From: a virus
IMG/VR virus record: IMGVR_UViG_3300028925_005779
Coordinates: 1-24,707 of that record
Length of the DNA stretch: 24,707 bases
Direction: 5' to 3' (one strand)
Part shown: positions 21,532-24,707 of the stretch, piece after piece
Layout of the letters: the number at the start of each line of letters is the position of its first letter
Numbering within the stretch: the stretch's first letter is position 1
Notes under the pieces: model-generated
Told to the model about the DNA's origin: nothing
What the model saw: the letters and a program-made list of their open reading frames with translations, nothing else
Databases searched by the model: none
Translations under genes and position numbers: made by a program

Positions 21532-21534
21532 ATT

Positions 21535-21942
21535 ATGTCCACACAACAAAGTTTAGAAATGTTTGACAAAGAAGAAAATGATCTTATTGAAACAACTTAT
21601 ACAAAAAAAATTGATGTGCCATTATATGTACCTACATATAAAAAGCCAAACATTCACGAACTTGCAAGTTATTTAAAATCTACAAAATTAACGCAAGCAA
21701 TAAAAAATTCTAATGTAACAGAAGAAGAAAAAAACTTTTTAATTCAAGCAGCTTATAGGCACACAATATTTAATTTTGCAAAAATTGCTGATTATTACGC
21801 ACACGCAGACAAAGAAATGCAAGAATTAATGGAACAAAGTGCTTTAGTTATTGTTGATTTTGATAAAGCCATTGAATGTGGATTTGTTGCTTTAAATGAT
21901 CAGCTTTCAAATCAATATTTAGAGGAACAAAATGCTAAATAA
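21535..21942 (+). CDS. Small conserved protein of the DNA-modification neighbourhood
   Basis: 135 aa with a GAGGAG site. After a polar acidic start (LEMFDKEENDLIETTY) comes KIDVPLYVPTYKKPNIHELA, a helix region (NVTEEEKNFLIQAAYRHTIF), and the well-marked FAKIADYYAHADKEMQELME followed by ALVIVDFDKAIECGFVAL. I recall that YYAH...LME.SALVI.DFD.AIE.GFV text from phage proteins near or fused to ParB/DNA-methylase-type genes; this is memory, not a search. Function unknown. It overlaps the glycosyltransferase gene by 11 nt, suggesting joint expression. Confidence 0.55.
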   Translation: MSTQQSLEMFDKEENDLIETTYTKKIDVPLYVPTYKKPNIHELASYLKSTKLTQAIKNSNVTEEEKNFLIQAAYRHTIFNFAKIADYYAHADKEMQELMEQSALVIVDFDKAIECGFVALNDQLSNQYLEEQNAK

Positions 21943-22810
21943 TTTTTGTGTTTTTATTTTAACTCATAATCGACATGATAGAGTTTACACATACAAAACT
22001 TTGAGAGATAAAAATTACACAGGAAAAATTTTTATTATTTTAGATGATGAAGATAAATCTTATGATGAGTATGTAAAGTTATACAAAGATCAAGTTATTG
22101 TGTTTTCAAAAAAAGAAGCAGAAAAAACTTTTGATATAGGTGATAATTTCAATGATAGACGAGCTGTTGTTTTTGCTAGAAATGCTTGTTTCAATATTGC
22201 TAAAAAATTAAATTACAAATATTTTTTAGTGCTTGATGACGATTACACTGATTTTAGATGGTCTTTTGATAACAACAAAAAATATGTAACAAATAAATAT
22301 ATGAAAAATCTAAACAAAATATTTGAGATCATGTTAAATTTTTACAAAAAAACATCTTTTACCAGTATCTGTATGGCGCAAGGAGGTGATTTTATTGGAG
22401 GAGCCGGAAGCGGATTAAGTCAAACATTCATAAATGGTCAAATTTCAAGAAAAATTATGAATAGTTTTTTGTGTTCAGTTGATAGACCTTTTCAATTTGT
22501 AGGAAGAATCAATGAAGATGTAAATGCTTATTGTTATTTTGGTAACAAAGGACATTTATTTATGACTGTTGCCCAATTAAGGTTGGAGCAAAAAGCAACA
22601 CAAAGTAATGCGGGTGGCTTAACTGATATATATTTAGGCTCAGGAACTTATGTAAAAAGTTTTTATTCTGTGTTATATAACCCTTCCAGTGTTAAGGTAA
22701 GACTAATGGGTCAAAGTAATAAAAGATTGCATCACAGCATTAATTGGGATGCTACAGTACCTAAAATTATTTCTGAAAAGTTTAAAAATTATGGCAAAGA
22801 AAAAGAATAA
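21932..22810 (+). CDS. TET-associated-type DNA glycosyltransferase
   Basis: 292 aa. Reads as the TAGT (TET-associated glycosyltransferase) family, related to the GREB1 C-terminal domain, known to add sugars to oxidised 5-methylpyrimidines in phage DNA. Motifs: CVFILTHNRHDRVYTYKTL (residues 6-24), IFIILDDEDKS (33-43), FDIGDNFNDRRAVVFARNAC (67-86), LVLDDDYTDFRW with the metal-binding Asp triplet (102-104), and GRINEDVNAY near residue 190. GAGGAAC before the ATG is the ribosome site, inside the previous gene. No TET/JBP dioxygenase or hydroxymethylase lies in the window. Sugar and base are unknown; general type is well supported. Confidence 0.75.
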   Translation: MLNNFCVFILTHNRHDRVYTYKTLRDKNYTGKIFIILDDEDKSYDEYVKLYKDQVIVFSKKEAEKTFDIGDNFNDRRAVVFARNACFNIAKKLNYKYFLVLDDDYTDFRWSFDNNKKYVTNKYMKNLNKIFEIMLNFYKKTSFTSICMAQGGDFIGGAGSGLSQTFINGQISRKIMNSFLCSVDRPFQFVGRINEDVNAYCYFGNKGHLFMTVAQLRLEQKATQSNAGGLTDIYLGSGTYVKSFYSVLYNPSSVKVRLMGQSNKRLHHSINWDATVPKIISEKFKNYGKEKE

Positions 22811-23084
22811 AACAAAAGACGAAAAACAGTGGCTCAATAAAATGTCAGAGTTTGGATGCTGCATATGTAAAAGATACTATGACGAGATTGATGCACCACC
22901 TGCAAATTTACATCACATTAGAGAAGGTATGGGCATGGGTCAAAAAAATAATCACTTTATGGTTTTACCACTTTGCCATCATCACCATCAAGGTAAAGAT
23001 GGGTTTCATACAAGTCCAAAAAAATGGGTTGAAGCATATGGAAAAGAAAGCAAAATGCTGGAATGGGTATTGGAGAGCTTATGA
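22791..23084 (+). CDS. Ref-type HNH nuclease
   Basis: 97 aa from the ATG at 22791, which overlaps the glycosyltransferase end by 20 nt; an earlier in-frame ATG at 22749 is less likely. The family pattern is plain: FGCCICK (Cys23, 24, 26), LHHIREGMGMGQKNNHF (His41-His42), LPLCHHHHQG (Cys62, His63-66) and GFHTSPKKWVEAYG, as in the RecA-dependent nuclease Ref of phage P1. This is the short form, lacking the N-terminal extension of P1 Ref. The last residues (LEWVLESL) are repeated in a second version after the next gene. Ends in an ATGA overlap. Confidence 0.85.
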   Translation: MAKKKNKTKDEKQWLNKMSEFGCCICKRYYDEIDAPPANLHHIREGMGMGQKNNHFMVLPLCHHHHQGKDGFHTSPKKWVEAYGKESKMLEWVLESL

Positions 23085-24007
23085 AGGTGTTACCAATACA
23101 ACATTATGAAACTAAAGAATGGTTATTAAAAAAACATTACGCAAAGCGTATGCCTCAAATTTCTTATGCTTTTGGATTGTACATTAATAACGAGCTTGTT
23201 GGTGTTTGTACATATGGTATGCCACCAAGCAGCACTTTAGCTGAAAGTATTGCAGGTAAAAACTTAAAAAAAAATGTATTGGAATTAAACAGATTAATTA
23301 CAACAGATAATTTACCTAAAAATTCTTTATCATACTTTGTATCACAAACATTAAAAATGTTGTCTAATAATTTTATAATTGTATCTTTTGCAGATTCAAA
23401 TGTTGGACATAATGGATATATTTACCAAGCAACTAATTTTATTTACACAGGAATGTCTACAAACACTTCAAAATTAATTGATAAAAATGGAAATGAATTT
23501 CATTTTAGAAATATAGGTCACTACCAACAAAATAATAAACTAAATGTTAAATTAGTAAAACGAAGGGCTGATGAAGGAAATGTTGATCAAATTGATTTGG
23601 CTAATTATCTAAAATTATACAAAGGCAAATGGACAGCTAAACAATTAGATAAAGAGTTTGGTTATAAAGACACTTGCTCTCATTGGTTCAGGACTGATTC
23701 TGGATTTAGTTTTCCAAAGGTAGATGATTGGAAAAAACTTAAAAAAATATTAAAGTTTTGTGATAAATATGACAAAGTAATGACTGCATATAAAATGACT
23801 CCTTGCCCAAATGAAATAATTAAAAAATTAGAATTAACAAAAGTAAAGATTTTACCGAAACATAGGTATATTTATATTACTGGCAATAAAAAATTTAAAA
23901 AACAAGTAACAACAAATTTAAAATTAACACAATTACCTTACCCAAAAAATAAAAATCGTAATTATGATGTAGGTAAAAATGTAAAAACCCAAAAAGTTTT
24001 ATTTTAA
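23081..24007 (+). CDS. Mom-like DNA-modification enzyme with inserted HTH-like domain
   Basis: 308 aa; the ATG at 23081 makes an ATGA overlap with the Ref stop and has GGAGAG 3 nt upstream (23063 is a poorer start). The N-terminal 125 residues match the Mom GNAT-fold family: HYAKRMPQISYAFGLYIN, ELNRLI (68-73), SYFVSQTLKML and SFADSNVGHNGYIYQATNF (102-120). Mu Mom converts adenine in DNA to a carbamoylmethyl form that blocks restriction. Residues about 163-237 form an additional domain (DLANYLKLYKGKWTAKQLD, FGYKDTCSHWFRTDSGFSFP), a pattern I know from phage DNA methylases. The end (KHRYIYITGNKKFKKQ; LPYPKNKNRNYD) is again Mom-like. Confidence 0.78.
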   Translation: MKVLPIQHYETKEWLLKKHYAKRMPQISYAFGLYINNELVGVCTYGMPPSSTLAESIAGKNLKKNVLELNRLITTDNLPKNSLSYFVSQTLKMLSNNFIIVSFADSNVGHNGYIYQATNFIYTGMSTNTSKLIDKNGNEFHFRNIGHYQQNNKLNVKLVKRRADEGNVDQIDLANYLKLYKGKWTAKQLDKEFGYKDTCSHWFRTDSGFSFPKVDDWKKLKKILKFCDKYDKVMTAYKMTPCPNEIIKKLELTKVKILPKHRYIYITGNKKFKKQVTTNLKLTQLPYPKNKNRNYDVGKNVKTQKVLF

Positions 24008-24037
24008 GAGTTGGAATGGGTATTAGATAATTTATAG
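24008..24037 (+). pseudogene. Remnant of a second Ref C-terminus
   Basis: Directly after the Mom stop codon the sequence reads GAG then ELEWVLDNL-type codons (LEWVLDNL) to TAG. It parallels the true Ref end (LEWVLESL, 23057-23084). TGGAATGGGTATT is identical in both (23059-23071 and 24012-24024). Of the remaining differences two are synonymous (CTG/TTG, TTG/TTA) and two conservative (E/D, S/N), so it looks like a piece of a related, once-functional ref gene. Confidence 0.7.
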
Positions 24038-24048
24038 GAGGATAGATT

Positions 24049-24330
24049 ATGTTAGCAGAAGGAATATTTATATTAACTGTAAGTTTAAGTGGTAATTATG
24101 ATGATCTAGAATTTGTAGGATATTTTAATGATTGTCCTACTGCTATGATTTATTTTAAAGAAAATTGTTCAGAGCATAAAGCAGCGAGTTGCTTACTAAA
24201 AGAATACAGCAATATACCACCTGACCATGTATCACCAAGTCAATTTGATTTTGATACGATTAGAGAAGGGCAGAGTTGTGGTTTTGTTGGAGTAGATACA
24301 CGAACTTTTATAGGAGAAGATGATGATTGA
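24049..24330 (+). CDS. Hypothetical protein, larger of two paralogues
   Basis: 93 aa with AGGAGG 7 nt before the ATG. Begins with a hydrophobic strand (GIFILTVSLSGNYDDLEFVG) and YFNDCPTAMIYFKENC, then a Cys-containing middle (AASCLLKEY) and SCGFVGVDTRTFIGEDDD. The opening and the 'F..C..A..Y' spacing recur in the next gene. Cys residues and the hydrophobic start may indicate export, though no clear signal peptide. No family recognised. Confidence 0.55.
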   Translation: MLAEGIFILTVSLSGNYDDLEFVGYFNDCPTAMIYFKENCSEHKAASCLLKEYSNIPPDHVSPSQFDFDTIREGQSCGFVGVDTRTFIGEDDD

Positions 24331-24481
24331 ATTTATTTTATTAGTGAGTTTAAGTGGTATGCCATCAGGAAATGTTTATGCTGGATCGTTTAACTCCTGC
24401 CAGGAAGCATTTACTTATGCAGATGTACACTATGCTGATTGGCGCGGCAGAACTTGTGTTAGGGAAATAAGTAATGGGTAA
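24323..24481 (+). CDS. Hypothetical protein, smaller of two paralogues
   Basis: 52 aa; ATG at 24323, 6 nt after AGGAG, overlapping the previous gene by 8 nt (24320 is an in-frame alternative). Text IEFILLVSLSGMPSGNVYAG then SFNSCQEAFTYADVHY mirrors the larger gene's opening FILTVSLSG and FNDCPTAMIYF. Ends RGRTCVREISNG. Looks like a tandem duplicate retaining only the first domain. Function unknown. Confidence 0.55.
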   Translation: MIEFILLVSLSGMPSGNVYAGSFNSCQEAFTYADVHYADWRGRTCVREISNG

Positions 24482-24647
24482 AGGAAGCAGTCGCAGACCA
24501 ACAGACGATAAAAAGTTTTCAAATGCTTATGATCGAATATTTGGTGCTGTTAAAAAACAACCAAAAATTAACAACAAACAGGATAAAGATGGCAAAGACA
24601 AGTCCGACTCAAAGAACGCTGGCAAGGTTAAAAAAAGAGAATTATGA
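24474..24647 (+). CDS. Small basic hypothetical protein
   Basis: 57 aa, ATG at 24474 overlapping the previous gene by 8 nt, with AGGGA nearby. Very basic and hydrophilic: GKGSSRRPTDDKKFSNAYDR then IFGAVKKQPKINNKQDKDGK and a Lys-rich end. Likely disordered; nucleic-acid binding possible. The next gene starts inside it with a long 59-nt overlap. Confidence 0.45.
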   Translation: MGKGSSRRPTDDKKFSNAYDRIFGAVKKQPKINNKQDKDGKDKSDSKNAGKVKKREL

Positions 24648-24707
24648 TCTTATAGCAATTACTGAACGCTGGAACCCTTGGGCAAAAGTCCGACAGGATT
24701 TGTATGG
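24589..24707 (+). CDS. N-terminus of a possible PD-(D/E)XK-type nuclease (cut by window end)
   Basis: ATG at 24589 with AGGA 6 nt upstream; open to the right edge. Text: AKTSPTQRTLARLKKENYDL then IAITERWNPWAKVRQDLYG. I have seen 'SPTQR.L..L....Y....TERWNP.A..R.DL.G' at the start of phage/bacterial proteins of VRR-NUC or resolvase-like nuclease form. Only 39 residues are visible, so the family is tentative. Confidence 0.45.
   Translation, partial: MAKTSPTQRTLARLKKENYDLIAITERWNPWAKVRQDLY

Noticed and set aside
23063-23080. Upstream start for the Mom-like protein adding six residues
   Set aside because: The ATG at 23081 forms the ATGA overlap common in this genome and follows GGAGAG; the earlier ATG has no ribosome site.
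22852-23109. Second frame across the Ref gene with many His/Ile residues
   Set aside because: Out-of-frame shadow of the Ref HNH coding sequence.
1-24707. tRNA genes, CRISPR arrays, insertion sequences, integrase or attachment site
   Set aside because: None seen by eye on either strand; no cloverleaf, regular spacer repeats, transposase or tyrosine/serine integrase motifs.

Overview
This is a stretch of a tailed double-stranded DNA phage genome. It is AT-rich (about one third G+C by eye) and tightly packed, with many 1-nt (TAATG) and 4-nt (ATGA) stop/start overlaps. Base composition, tail-fibre style and the mix of recombination and DNA-modification genes suggest a short-tailed phage of an AT-rich marine proteobacterium; that host assignment is inference. 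Terminase, portal, capsid, DNA polymerase and integrase genes are not in the window, and the last gene runs off the right edge.

Layout. (1) 1-4592, plus strand: tail-fibre and receptor-binding genes, then a probable P22 gp10-like tail/DNA-stabilisation protein and a small virion protein. (2) 4609-9837: a GNAT-like protein and four large low-complexity proteins that look like internal virion (DNA ejection) proteins. (3) 9837-10976: small membrane proteins, a 3TM holin and an M15 peptidase endolysin. (4) 11000-14547: a DnaQ-like exonuclease with a zinc ribbon, two small genes, a protein with a polyvalent-protein-like C-terminus and a protein carrying a zeta-toxin-like P-loop kinase domain. (5) 14550-19852, minus strand: three early-type gene runs, including ERF annealase, YqaJ exonuclease and SSB, a DUF3310 protein, several HTH proteins and several membrane microproteins. 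Two plus-strand genes sit as islands between these runs, each with its own leader and a bidirectional terminator. (6) 19853-20012: a divergent control region. (7) 20013-24707, plus strand: Cro-like regulator, replication initiator, helicase loader, NinB, a small conserved protein, a TET-associated-type glycosyltransferase, a Ref-type nuclease, a Mom-like DNA-modification enzyme, two paralogous small proteins and a truncated gene.

The most striking item is at 17623-17694: a 23-codon plus-strand gene encoding what reads as a complete PqqA, the ribosomal precursor peptide of the redox cofactor pyrroloquinoline quinone. It has a Shine-Dalgarno sequence, a candidate TTGACA promoter and a terminator hairpin, and lies alone inside the minus-strand early region. 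No pqqB-E genes are present, so the phage would supply only the substrate peptide, which is consumed one per PQQ made, to host enzymes.

The second theme is DNA hypermodification. A glycosyltransferase and a Mom-type modifier lie in one operon, with a Ref nuclease between them. The Mom-like gene carries an extra HTH-like domain. It is bracketed by two versions of the Ref C-terminus (ten codons, LEWVLESL and LEWVLDNL), which looks like the scar of a cassette insertion or recombination.

The two late proteins at 12145-14547 resemble ejected effectors. All functions are read from sequence motifs by eye, without database searches.
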